Shown here piece after piece: positions 7,686-14,911 of a stretch of DNA of 17,874 nucleotides. This DNA comes from Campylobacteraceae bacterium (GTDB lineage Bacteria > Campylobacterota > Campylobacteria > Campylobacterales > Sulfurovaceae): assembly GCA_026985495.1 (NCBI GenBank), contig JALSQJ010000032.1:1-17874 (forward strand). The letters run 5' to 3'. Within the stretch, counting starts at the first letter, position 1; the number at the start of each line of letters is the position of its first letter. Both the position numbers and the translations under genes were made by a program. A model generated the notes under the pieces. The model ran no database searches and was not told the DNA's origin. It was given only the letters and a program-made list of their open reading frames with translations.

Positions 7686-9150
7686 ATATAGCCTAAATAA
7701 CCCAAAGATAGAGCTAAAATCTGATTTATCAGCACACAATCCACTCTATATATACCTTTGCCCAAATAGAGACTACCTTCTATATACAGACTCTATTAAT
7801 GAACTACTAGAGCATAAGGAGGTCACAAAACCTCTTGCAGTAAGAGAAGAGAGTATCTCTTTTCTATTACAGAGTGGTATTGTTCCTCTTCCTTATACCA
7901 TCTATCAAGATATCTTCAGTGTTGGTATTGGAGATATAGCAACAGTTAGAACAATCAACAGTAAAATTACAATAGATTTTAGCCATAACTTCCCATTTAA
8001 AGATAGCTATAGAGATGAGAGTATGGATATTGATGAAAATAAGATAATAGAGCTACTTGCTACAGCTACTACCTCTAAACTCAACTGCTCTAACCCAACC
8101 TACCTCTTTCATAGTGCAGGGAAAGATAGCAATATGATAGCTTTAGCTTTAGCAGAGGCTGGTGTTCAAAAAGAGATTACCTGCCTAACCCACAAGAGTA
8201 AAGGGGAGCAAGATGAGAGTGAAATCTCCAAAAATATTGCAACAAAACTTGGCTTTAAACATCAAAAGCTCTATCTCCCTAAAAAGTTACAATCAAAAGA
8301 GCTAAATAGCATAGAGAACTACTTTGAAAATGCACCTTTCCCATCTGTTGACAATGTTACCCTAGCCTATCCAATATATGCCACACAGGTCAATTTTGAT
8401 ATGAGCAATATTATAGATGGTAGTGGGAACGATGTCTATATGGGTCACATTCCTACACAAGTAGAGTTCACAAAACAGAGACTATTCTCTAAACTTCACC
8501 ACTTTAGAGTATTTACTGACTATCTTGACTCTTCAAATAAACTAAGAAACATTACACTTACTCGTGCAGAGTGGGCAGGGATAAATGGCTTCTCTTTTGG
8601 TGATGCAAAAAAGATATTTAAGCCAACTACCAACAACTATGAGTACTGGAGAGAGATGAGTAAACAGAGAGATAAGTGGAACTACCTAGAGGTTAGAGCT
8701 GATATTTGGGGTTCATTTGTTGAGTCTGATAGAGTTATACGAAAATCAAGAAACTTAGCCTCTATATACCATGCTAATCTAATCTTACCTTGGTGCAACC
8801 AAGAGGTTGCAACCTACTTCTCTAAGCTACCCTCTAAGGTACTATATAATAAAAAAGAGCTAAAAAACAAGCTTATTTTGAGAAAAATATTAAAAGATAA
8901 GATAGGACTAGATAGCGATAAATTGGGTAAAATGGCATTCTCTTTTGACTTTTTCTCTATTTTAATGATGATGAGAAGTGAAGTGGTAAGAGAGATTATT
9001 GAGTGTAAACTTTGGAATAGAGAAGAGATAGAGTATAAGGTCTTATCTTTAATAAAATACTCAAATAGATATAGTAAAAATAGAGTACTACTTCAACGAC
9101 TCTATCTTATTAGTGCATGGTACAATAAGAGTAGATATATAAAAAAATAG
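7675..9150 (+). CDS. Asparagine synthetase-like ATP-pyrophosphatase lacking the glutaminase domain
   Basis: A 491-residue protein. Its first ~100 residues align by eye with only the tail of a class II glutaminase domain (NPLYIYL.. and SGIVPLPYTIYQDI resemble KPLYWYY.. and HGYVLQPYSIFKDT of the 631-residue synthetase at 3710-5605). The catalytic Cys and all glutamine-binding segments are absent. The synthetase part keeps a PP-loop as SAGKDSN (147-153, usual SGGxDSS) and IIDGSGNDVYMG (246-257, usual DGGDExFAGY), both altered. An AMP-forming amide or ester ligation with an amine other than glutamine nitrogen is plausible, as in beta-lactam synthetase or lasso-peptide cyclase. Loss of activity is also possible. 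The ATG has AAAAGG about 8 nt upstream and overlaps the flippase stop by 11 nt, so it is translationally coupled. Substrate unknown. Confidence 0.85.
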   Translation: MLHRYSLNNPKIELKSDLSAHNPLYIYLCPNRDYLLYTDSINELLEHKEVTKPLAVREESISFLLQSGIVPLPYTIYQDIFSVGIGDIATVRTINSKITIDFSHNFPFKDSYRDESMDIDENKIIELLATATTSKLNCSNPTYLFHSAGKDSNMIALALAEAGVQKEITCLTHKSKGEQDESEISKNIATKLGFKHQKLYLPKKLQSKELNSIENYFENAPFPSVDNVTLAYPIYATQVNFDMSNIIDGSGNDVYMGHIPTQVEFTKQRLFSKLHHFRVFTDYLDSSNKLRNITLTRAEWAGINGFSFGDAKKIFKPTTNNYEYWREMSKQRDKWNYLEVRADIWGSFVESDRVIRKSRNLASIYHANLILPWCNQEVATYFSKLPSKVLYNKKELKNKLILRKILKDKIGLDSDKLGKMAFSFDFFSILMMMRSEVVREIIECKLWNREEIEYKVLSLIKYSNRYSKNRVLLQRLYLISAWYNKSRYIKK

Positions 9151-9156
9151 ATATAG

Positions 9157-9174
9157 AAAAAGGTAATTAAATTG
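9157..9174 (+). promoter_or_regulatory. Ribosome binding site and TTG start of the 576-residue synthetase
   Basis: AAAAAGG at 9157-9163 lies 8 nt before a TTG at 9172, an ideal spacing. No ATG or GTG offers a better site. The previous gene stops at 9150, so only 21 nt separate the genes and there is no room upstream for the missing glutaminase N-terminus. Confidence 0.6.
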
Positions 9175-10902
9175 AAAAAGTTTTTAGCATATATTTATAA
9201 AGAGAGACTATCTATTATAGAAAGAGCAACCACTATAAGAACTTTAGAGAGCGATATAACAGTACTCTTTAGTGGTTTTTTACTTAATAATGTAACAGAG
9301 TTATCTGAAGCAGAGTATATTGAAAAACTATACAGAGATGAAGGGATAGAGTTTTTAAATAGATTAGAGGGTAATTTTGCTCTAGCTCTATATGACAAGA
9401 AGCATAAAAAACTCTACATTGCTAAAGATAGAGTCGGCGTAACCCCACTCTACTTTAGCCACACAGAAAAGGGTTTTATATTTGGTACAAGAGTTCAAGA
9501 GTTCTCTATGGTTAACGATTTTAAGCTCACTATAAATCCTAATGCATTAGGTCACTATCTACAATATGGTTATATACTTCAACCAAATAGTATCTTTAGT
9601 AATTGCTATAAACTCAATGCTGGAGAGTATCTAACTCTTGATATAAAAAACGACGTAATAACACATCACAGCTACTGGTCTCTTGAAAATTGTTACAAAA
9701 AAAAAGAGTTCTCTACAGAGGAGCATACAATTCATAAAGCTAACGAACTACTAAATCAATCTGTTGAAAAAAATTGTTACAAAAAACCTTTTGGAGTCTC
9801 ACTTAGTGGAGGGTATGACAGCTCTACTCTTGCTGCCATTGCACAGAGACAAAGTAGTCAAAAAATTGATACCTTTACCATTGGCTTTTATGAGAATAGA
9901 ATCAATGAAGCCCCTTATGCTAAAGCGATTGCCAAACATCTTGGAACTAATCATCATGAACACTACTTTAATGCAAAAGATATATTAAACTTCATACCTA
10001 AAATAGCTAAAGTTTATGATGAACCATTTGCTGACCACGCTTCATCTCCTACCATTTTAACCTCTCAACTCCTAAAAGAGAACCATAATGAGAATTTAAT
10101 TGCAGGTGATGGGGGCGATGAGGTCTTTGCCACAGCAGAGAATGTTCAAGATTTTGAAAAACTAAAAGCTACTCCACTCTTACTAAAACAGCTCTTTGCA
10201 CAACCATTAAGTTATCTTCCTATTGGTAAAATACCCTACCTAAAGAACTACAATAACCTTCCTCTCAAATACCATAAAATAATAGAACTTCTTTTATCTA
10301 AATCTACTCCTAAAATGATTCAAAATAGAATCTCTCTTTTTTTAGAGGAGGAGATAGAAAGCTCAGTAAAAGGGTATCAAACTCCACTCTATACTACATT
10401 TGATACTCTTAACTTTGGAGGTGATACTCAAATGGTTGATGAGATTATAGGAACCTACTTCAAGACAACAATGGTCGATGGAGAGTTGGTAAAAAGTTAC
10501 TCTGCTATGAATTACAACAATATTAGACTCTCAACCCCATATTTAGATAGAGAGCTTATTGAGTATATAGCAAAAGTACCCTCCTCTATTAAGATTAAAA
10601 ATGGTATAAAAAAATATATCTTAAAAGAGATAGCCTACAGATACATTCCTAAAGAGCTTATAGAGCGTCCAAAGTGTGGTTTTGATATCCCATTTGGAGA
10701 GTGGATGAGAGATGAATTAAAAGATATTTTATATGCACAAATTAATAAAAAAAGGCTAGATAAAGATAATCTCTTTTATACTTCTTACATCTTAAATATT
10801 AGAGATAACTTCTATGCAGGTAATGATGCATATAAATATAAACTATGGAGAGTTTTCATCTTTCAACTATGGTATGAGAACTTCTGCTCCAATAAAGGAT
10901 AA
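9172..10902 (+). CDS. Asparagine synthetase homologue with truncated, Cys-less glutaminase domain
   Basis: A 576-residue protein starting at TTG. Residues 1-110 match the later half of a class II glutaminase fold (EGNFALALYD at 66-75 and KDRVGVTPLYF at 85-95 correspond to RGMFSIVIFN and RDHAGVKPLYW in the 631-residue homologue). The MCGI nucleophile start, the HRGxD, RLSI and NGE segments are missing, about 55 residues. The ATP-pyrophosphatase domain is fully conserved: SGGYDSS (212-218), AGDGGDEVFA (321-330), STPYLDRELIEY and KCGFDIPFGEW. So it should adenylate a carboxylate but cannot release ammonia from glutamine. It may use free ammonia, another amine, or ammonia from a partner such as the complete synthetase encoded at 3710-5605. 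It is the third gene of the plus-strand operon. The reaction product is unknown. Confidence 0.87.
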   Translation: MKKFLAYIYKERLSIIERATTIRTLESDITVLFSGFLLNNVTELSEAEYIEKLYRDEGIEFLNRLEGNFALALYDKKHKKLYIAKDRVGVTPLYFSHTEKGFIFGTRVQEFSMVNDFKLTINPNALGHYLQYGYILQPNSIFSNCYKLNAGEYLTLDIKNDVITHHSYWSLENCYKKKEFSTEEHTIHKANELLNQSVEKNCYKKPFGVSLSGGYDSSTLAAIAQRQSSQKIDTFTIGFYENRINEAPYAKAIAKHLGTNHHEHYFNAKDILNFIPKIAKVYDEPFADHASSPTILTSQLLKENHNENLIAGDGGDEVFATAENVQDFEKLKATPLLLKQLFAQPLSYLPIGKIPYLKNYNNLPLKYHKIIELLLSKSTPKMIQNRISLFLEEEIESSVKGYQTPLYTTFDTLNFGGDTQMVDEIIGTYFKTTMVDGELVKSYSAMNYNNIRLSTPYLDRELIEYIAKVPSSIKIKNGIKKYILKEIAYRYIPKELIERPKCGFDIPFGEWMRDELKDILYAQINKKRLDKDNLFYTSYILNIRDNFYAGNDAYKYKLWRVFIFQLWYENFCSNKG

Positions 10903-11040
10903 ATTATCGAAATCTGTATTACACCAACTAACAACAAACACTACACTGCACCTACTATATCTTACGAGGAATGGTCAAAAGAGAAGCTAAAAAAAGTTCA
11001 AGAGCTTATCAACAGACAACTAACCAAAAGAGAAGAGCCA
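10903..11040 (+). other. In-frame coding-like extension without a standard start codon
   Basis: Immediately after the TAA at 10900-10902 the same frame stays open into the next gene (11041-11733). It encodes a plausible soluble segment including TAPTISYEEWSKEKLKKVQE. The 46 codons contain no ATG, GTG or TTG. AAAGGA at 10894-10899 is a good ribosome site 3 nt before ATT (10903) and 6 nt before ATC (10906). Codon choice matches the neighbours. Options are a rare ATT/ATC start, stop-codon readthrough, a mutated ATG, or non-coding spacer. Confidence 0.45.
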
Positions 11041-11733
11041 ATGGTAATTGTACTAGAGATTGCACACTTCTCACTACCTCTAAAAAGAGAGAACCAAGAG
11101 TGGGCAAAACGAAATATGAGCTTTGCAAATGAACTTTGTGGACGCATTATTAAAGAGCATCAACACAAATTTAAAATTATTCCTACAATTCTACTCAATA
11201 ATCTCGATGAAGATTCACTCCATAGAGCTGAAGAGTTTATTGATGAGATGGTGGAGAATCAGAAATATATACGAAGCGAATCGATTCGTCTTGTATCTGA
11301 ACGTAACCTAAAAAATAGAGCATTTAAGTCTCTTAAAAAAAATAAAAAACTTGCCAATAGTTTTATTAATATTGAAGGAAAAGCCTACCTAAAAGATGAT
11401 GAGTATCAACATGACCTTGCTGCTGGGTTTGTAGATGATAATGGGAAGATTATCCCTAGATGTGGACTAATCTTAACCTCTTTTTTAGATATGGTAGCTA
11501 AATTTTCTAATGATAGATTACACCAAAAATCCGATGCAAATGTACTTTTTATCTCATTTTCAGAACAGTTTCATGAGTATCAAAGAGTTAGATTGGGGGT
11601 TGATATATATACAAAAACCCATAAAAAAGCAACCATTCACCCTATTATTATCCATTGGTCGTATGAGATTGACCAAGCATTAACCTCTTTTAGAGAGTGC
11701 AACACTCAAGCATGGAATGAAGTTGAACTATAA
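11041..11733 (+). CDS. Hypothetical protein in the glycan/amide operon (start uncertain)
   Basis: A 230-residue protein from the first ATG. I do not recognise its family. It has no signal peptide or convincing membrane helix. Strand-like hydrophobic segments (MVIVLEIAHFSLPL, ANVLFISFSEQF, ATIHPIIIHWSYEI) alternate with charged, Lys/Glu-rich helical stretches, suggesting a soluble alpha/beta enzyme or scaffold. The ATG at 11041 has only a weak site (AAGAG, 4 nt away), and coding-like sequence continues upstream to 10903, giving up to 276 residues. The gene overlaps the acyltransferase downstream by 17 nt and follows the synthetase, so it is probably co-expressed with both. It might supply or bind the amine or acyl partner of the synthetases, but that is speculation. 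Confidence 0.65.
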   Translation: MVIVLEIAHFSLPLKRENQEWAKRNMSFANELCGRIIKEHQHKFKIIPTILLNNLDEDSLHRAEEFIDEMVENQKYIRSESIRLVSERNLKNRAFKSLKKNKKLANSFINIEGKAYLKDDEYQHDLAAGFVDDNGKIIPRCGLILTSFLDMVAKFSNDRLHQKSDANVLFISFSEQFHEYQRVRLGVDIYTKTHKKATIHPIIIHWSYEIDQALTSFRECNTQAWNEVEL

Positions 11734-12685
11734 TAGATTAAGCATTAATGAGACAAATCGGCTAAAAGGTCTTCTGATAATACTGATTGTATTTGGGCAT
11801 ATCTCCCAACTACTTCAACAGTATGGCTCTCTCCATGCTACCCTATACTCATTTCATGTGGTTGCATTTTTCTTTTTACCATTTCTTTTTAATAAAGATA
11901 TTTTAACTATAAAAAGTATTAAAAAAAATCTCAAACGTATCTACATACCATATAGTATCTTTTTTATTATCTCTTTGGTAGCATTCTCTATTATGCAATA
12001 CCACTTTGACCCTATCTCTGCTTTAAAAAGTTGGGCAATCGGTAGTAGTCACTACCTAAAAATAGATACAGGATTACGAATTTTTTGGTTTTTCCCTGCA
12101 CTCTTTTCAACTATTTTACTAATAATGCTATATAACTTTTTATCTAAAAAATTACAAAAAATATATCTAATCTTAATGCTAATTGCCCATATATCAATCC
12201 CTTTTATCCCTAAAAGTACACTATTTTTATTCCCCATAAGCTCATATATTGCACTCTATCTATTTACAATAGGTATGGTAGTAAAATATATTTATGAACA
12301 TTTAGATTATGCCAAATACTCTTTACAAATCTCTATACTATTTATCTTATCGTTACTACTATCTTATGGTTCTGACTTTTCATTAGCGTCAGCTATTTTT
12401 CCAGATAATATTTTTAACTTCTTGCTACAAGATGCTGTGATGATTTTAAGTTTTTTTACACTTGTTTTATGGAGTAAATCTATCCATTTTTTTGAAAGTT
12501 TTGGTAGATACTCTATTGCTATCTTTACCATTCACCCTTTTATTATACAAGTAATAGATAAACTTTATAGATGGGAGGGTTTAACAGATGGTCTTATGAA
12601 ATTTTTACTAGTTATAACCCTTACCTATTTAATTACAAGATTAATATACTATTTTAAAATTAATAAAATTTTATATCCTAGATAA
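11717..12685 (+). CDS. Acyltransferase family 3 membrane protein
   Basis: A 322-residue, highly hydrophobic protein with about ten predicted helices. The N-terminal signature RLKGLLIILIVFGHI (15-29) contains the conserved Arg and the GH histidine (H28) of acyltransferase family 3 (OafA/NodX/WecH-type). YSFHVVAFFFLPF (44-56) matches the usual FHMPLFFFxSG segment. Members O-acetylate or succinylate sugars of O-antigen, exopolysaccharide or peptidoglycan in the inner membrane. The length is slightly short for the family (about 340-370) and there is no extra C-terminal SGNH domain. The start overlaps the upstream gene by 17 nt. It is the last gene of the plus-strand operon; no clear terminator follows before the next promoter. 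Acyl donor and sugar are unknown. Confidence 0.88.
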   Translation: MKLNYNRLSINETNRLKGLLIILIVFGHISQLLQQYGSLHATLYSFHVVAFFFLPFLFNKDILTIKSIKKNLKRIYIPYSIFFIISLVAFSIMQYHFDPISALKSWAIGSSHYLKIDTGLRIFWFFPALFSTILLIMLYNFLSKKLQKIYLILMLIAHISIPFIPKSTLFLFPISSYIALYLFTIGMVVKYIYEHLDYAKYSLQISILFILSLLLSYGSDFSLASAIFPDNIFNFLLQDAVMILSFFTLVLWSKSIHFFESFGRYSIAIFTIHPFIIQVIDKLYRWEGLTDGLMKFLLVITLTYLITRLIYYFKINKILYPR

Positions 12686-12715
12686 TATTTTTATACAAAT
12701 TAAAGTTTTATTATA

Positions 12716-12732
12716 TTGTTTTATGTTATAAT
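12716..12732 (+). promoter_or_regulatory. Extended -10 promoter of the secreted repeat protein gene
   Basis: TTGTTTTATGTTATAAT contains a perfect TGnTATAAT element (-10 hexamer at 12727-12732) behind T-rich tracts. Transcription would start near 12739, about 30 nt before the ATG at 12770. The element makes the in-frame TTG at 12716 an unlikely start. Confidence 0.7.
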
Positions 12733-12769
12733 CTATTTTGAAAAGAAATATATTATGAGGATTTACAAA

Positions 12770-14236
12770 ATGATAAAAAAAATAGTGATTGTTCTATTCT
12801 CCTTAGCTACTCTATTAATGGGAGCTAATGTTAATCTAACTAAAGAGACTTTTAAAACCAATGAAGATATTGTGGTCAATTTTTCAAATATGGAAGCTAA
12901 AAATCAAGATTGGATTGGAATTTATCCTGTAAATAGTGAAAACAATTGGGCAAATGTTGTACGTTGGAGCTGGACAGGTGACGTAGATAACGGTAGCGTT
13001 ACACTAAATAAAATAACTGTTGCTGGAACCTATGAGGTAAGAGCTTTTTACAATAACTCTTATCATGTTGAAGCATTTAAACAATTTACAGTTCAAGAGG
13101 TACCTTCTAACACTGAAGTAAATACTACTAAAGCAGTATATCAACCTAATGAGACAATTCAAGTAAACTTTAGAGATATGGTTGCTAAAAACCAAGATTG
13201 GATTGGTATATACCCTGCTGGAAGTAGTAACGATTGGGGAAATGTAGTAGCATGGAACTGGACAGGAGATGTTACCAATGGCTCTTTAGATTTCAACGCT
13301 CTACCTGTAGGTAACTATGAAGTTAGAGCCTTCTATAACAACTCAGTTCATCTTGAATCTAGTTTTGCTTTTAGTGTTAAAAGTACTCTTTTCAAACTAG
13401 AGAGCCAAAAAGATACTTATGATAACTATGAGATAATTCATGCAAACTTCCAAAATATGAGAGGAAACCAAAGTGATTGGATTGGAGTATTCCCTATTGG
13501 TGCAGATGATGAGAAAGAGAGTGCTTTAGAGTGGAAATATGTAAATGGTTTAGTAAATGGTTCTCTATCTTTTCTTGGACTCCCTGCTGGAACATATGAG
13601 TTAAGAGCCTACTTTGCAACACTACACAAAGCAACTGTTCAATTTACAGTTCAAGATAGACCTGCTATAACCACCATATATGAAGATGCAGAAGATGGAA
13701 TTGACCCAAATTGGGTTCACTATGCAGGAATATATCCTATTCAACTATTGACTAATGCAGGAGTAAATAGTCAAAAATCTATTCGACTAAGAGGATATTG
13801 GTCAAATGGATATAACCCATCTGGATACTATCTACCATTTGCAAACTCTACTATAGAGCAGAAGTTTTTTGAACTAGATACACGAATTGGTGTATCATCT
13901 CACATTGGTAACTTTGGAGTTACAATTAGCACTAAAAATGGTTCACGTAGAATTATTTGGGCTTCATGGATGAATCACTCCGATGGACATGGAGGAAATG
14001 ATATGAGTGGGAATGCTGTTCCAAGAGAGCCATTTACACAAGATGATGGTTACCTACTAATGTTCCCTGGACCTACAGACTACTATTTAGATACAAGAAA
14101 TGGTAACTTTATACACTATAAAATCAATATAGAAAAGACCCTTAGAGTTCTTGAACCAGATAATGAGCTATTAAGAGTAACAGGCTTTACTAGTGCAGGT
14201 GGAGATTTTGACAATCTCTCTTTAACTTCTAAATAA
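12770..14236 (+). CDS. Secreted protein with three tandem Ig-like DWIGIYP repeats and a C-terminal beta domain
   Basis: From the ATG at 12770 (TGAGGAT site, 8 nt spacing) the protein has 488 residues. It starts with a Sec signal peptide (MIKKIVIVLFSLATLLMGA, no lipobox Cys). Three repeats of about 90 residues follow (about 20-109, 115-204, 206-295). Each has a DWIGIYP/DWIGVFP core (47, 143, 236), a W-rich strand, an NGS turn and a closing GTYEVRAF-like strand. This resembles Ig-like/SKICH-type beta sandwiches often found in secreted phosphoesterases and adhesins. Residues ~302-485 form a separate domain rich in Trp, Tyr and Gly and ending GGDFDNLSL, jelly-roll or lectin-like in style. No enzyme motif, sortase signal or membrane anchor is seen, so it is periplasmic or extracellular. 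It has its own promoter and terminator. Role unknown; carbohydrate or surface binding is a guess. Confidence 0.85.
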   Translation: MIKKIVIVLFSLATLLMGANVNLTKETFKTNEDIVVNFSNMEAKNQDWIGIYPVNSENNWANVVRWSWTGDVDNGSVTLNKITVAGTYEVRAFYNNSYHVEAFKQFTVQEVPSNTEVNTTKAVYQPNETIQVNFRDMVAKNQDWIGIYPAGSSNDWGNVVAWNWTGDVTNGSLDFNALPVGNYEVRAFYNNSVHLESSFAFSVKSTLFKLESQKDTYDNYEIIHANFQNMRGNQSDWIGVFPIGADDEKESALEWKYVNGLVNGSLSFLGLPAGTYELRAYFATLHKATVQFTVQDRPAITTIYEDAEDGIDPNWVHYAGIYPIQLLTNAGVNSQKSIRLRGYWSNGYNPSGYYLPFANSTIEQKFFELDTRIGVSSHIGNFGVTISTKNGSRRIIWASWMNHSDGHGGNDMSGNAVPREPFTQDDGYLLMFPGPTDYYLDTRNGNFIHYKINIEKTLRVLEPDNELLRVTGFTSAGGDFDNLSLTSK

Positions 14237-14273
14237 GTAGGTTGGGGTGAAGATATACCCCAACCTACTTTTT
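14235..14273 (+). terminator. Rho-independent terminator after the secreted repeat protein
   Basis: A perfect 14-bp inverted repeat (14235-14248 with 14257-14270, left arm AAGTAGGTTGGGGT) encloses an 8-nt loop and runs into five T residues (14269-14273). The stem overlaps the stop codon. On the other strand the stem is followed by a weaker T-rich tract and might also stop readthrough from the converging GNAT gene. Confidence 0.92.
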
Positions 14274-14289
14274 CTAGGGTAGGCTTGGG

Positions 14290-14295
14290 TATAAT
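14290..14295 (+). promoter_or_regulatory. Possible orphan -10 box
   Basis: TATAAT follows TTGGG and lies about 44 nt before a short frame starting at 14339. No intact gene on the plus strand follows it, so it is either chance or the leftover promoter of a lost gene. Confidence 0.25.
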
Positions 14296-14338
14296 CATCG
14301 TTTTTTGTTCATACTCTACGCGTGTCAATTCCTCACTT

Positions 14339-14377
14339 ATGGCTAATATGAGGTTTACCATTTTAGAGGTAATGGTG
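14339..14377 (+). pseudogene. Possible remnant of a (pseudo)pilin N-terminus
   Basis: In frame from ATG 14339 the peptide reads MANMRFTILEVMV, close to the prepilin methylation motif (G)FTLIEVMV, then degenerates into sequence opposite the GNAT gene's 3' end. The glycine before F is absent and the hydrophobic helix does not continue. It may be the stub of a prepilin-like gene interrupted when the neighbouring module arrived, or a chance match over about ten residues. Confidence 0.25.
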
Positions 14378-14385
14378 TATGATGG

Positions 14386-14907
14386 TTATAGGTGTTCATG
14401 CGTAACCTCAATCATTTCCAATATAATATCAATATTTAAAAACATTGGCAAAGGTTCATCCTCTTTTATTGCAACAAAACCTAATTTTTCATAAAATAAA
14501 ATAGCATCTTTTTCAGCCAATAAGTAAACACCTATACAACCTGCTAGTTTAGATACTTGATAAACTTTCATAAACATATCTTTTAAAAGTCTTTTACCAA
14601 TCCCTTTTCCTTGCAATGACTTGTCAACACCTAACATACTCAACTTTACTACAGGAACAATAGGTGGTAAGCCCGTTGGCTTATTTTCTAATTCAAAATC
14701 ATATTTAGCGATAGAAAAGGTATCTAAGGTATAAAAACCAATAAAACGTTCATCTTGTAATAATACATACGCTTGACTTAAATGTTTTTTTACACGTTTT
14801 TTAAGAGACTTTTGAACAAATTTATTTATCATTTCGTTATTACAATCAAACTCTTTTTGACCTATATAGCTTTTACTAGGGTCGTATGTTTCTAATTTTA
14901 GTTGCAT
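14386..14907 (-). CDS. GNAT N-acetyltransferase, TacT/AtaT toxin-like
   Basis: A 173-residue GCN5-related acetyltransferase. The acetyl-CoA pyrophosphate loop is Q99-G-K-G-I-G-K (QGKGIGKRLL) after the strand KLSMLGVDKS, and FYEKLGF (138-144) holds the tyrosine (Y139) that corresponds to the catalytic Tyr of TacT-type toxins. The N-terminal FDCNNEMINKFVQKSL segment, with a Cys-Asn pair followed by a helix, also matches the toxin subfamily. Known members acetylate aminoacyl-tRNA and block translation, and are held by a DUF1778 antitoxin. The gene starts 4 nt after the stop of the HsdM/HsdS-like gene, so the two form one operon. The expected antitoxin is not directly upstream; it lies at 16826-17101, transcribed divergently. 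A housekeeping acetyltransferase role is the alternative. Confidence 0.85.
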   Translation of the reverse strand: MQLKLETYDPSKSYIGQKEFDCNNEMINKFVQKSLKKRVKKHLSQAYVLLQDERFIGFYTLDTFSIAKYDFELENKPTGLPPIVPVVKLSMLGVDKSLQGKGIGKRLLKDMFMKVYQVSKLAGCIGVYLLAEKDAILFYEKLGFVAIKEDEPLPMFLNIDIILEMIEVTHEHL

Positions 14908-14911
14908 AGTT

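Noticed and set aside
7675..10902. Lasso peptide or beta-lactam biosynthetic cluster
   Set aside because: No precursor peptide, B1/B2 leader-binding or peptidase protein and no carboxyethyl-arginine synthase is visible. The surrounding genes are glycan genes.
12716..12769. TTG start at 12716 or ATG at 12755 for the secreted repeat protein
   Set aside because: The TTG lies inside the promoter. ATG 12770 has a TGAGGAT site at 8 nt and gives a clean signal peptide directly.
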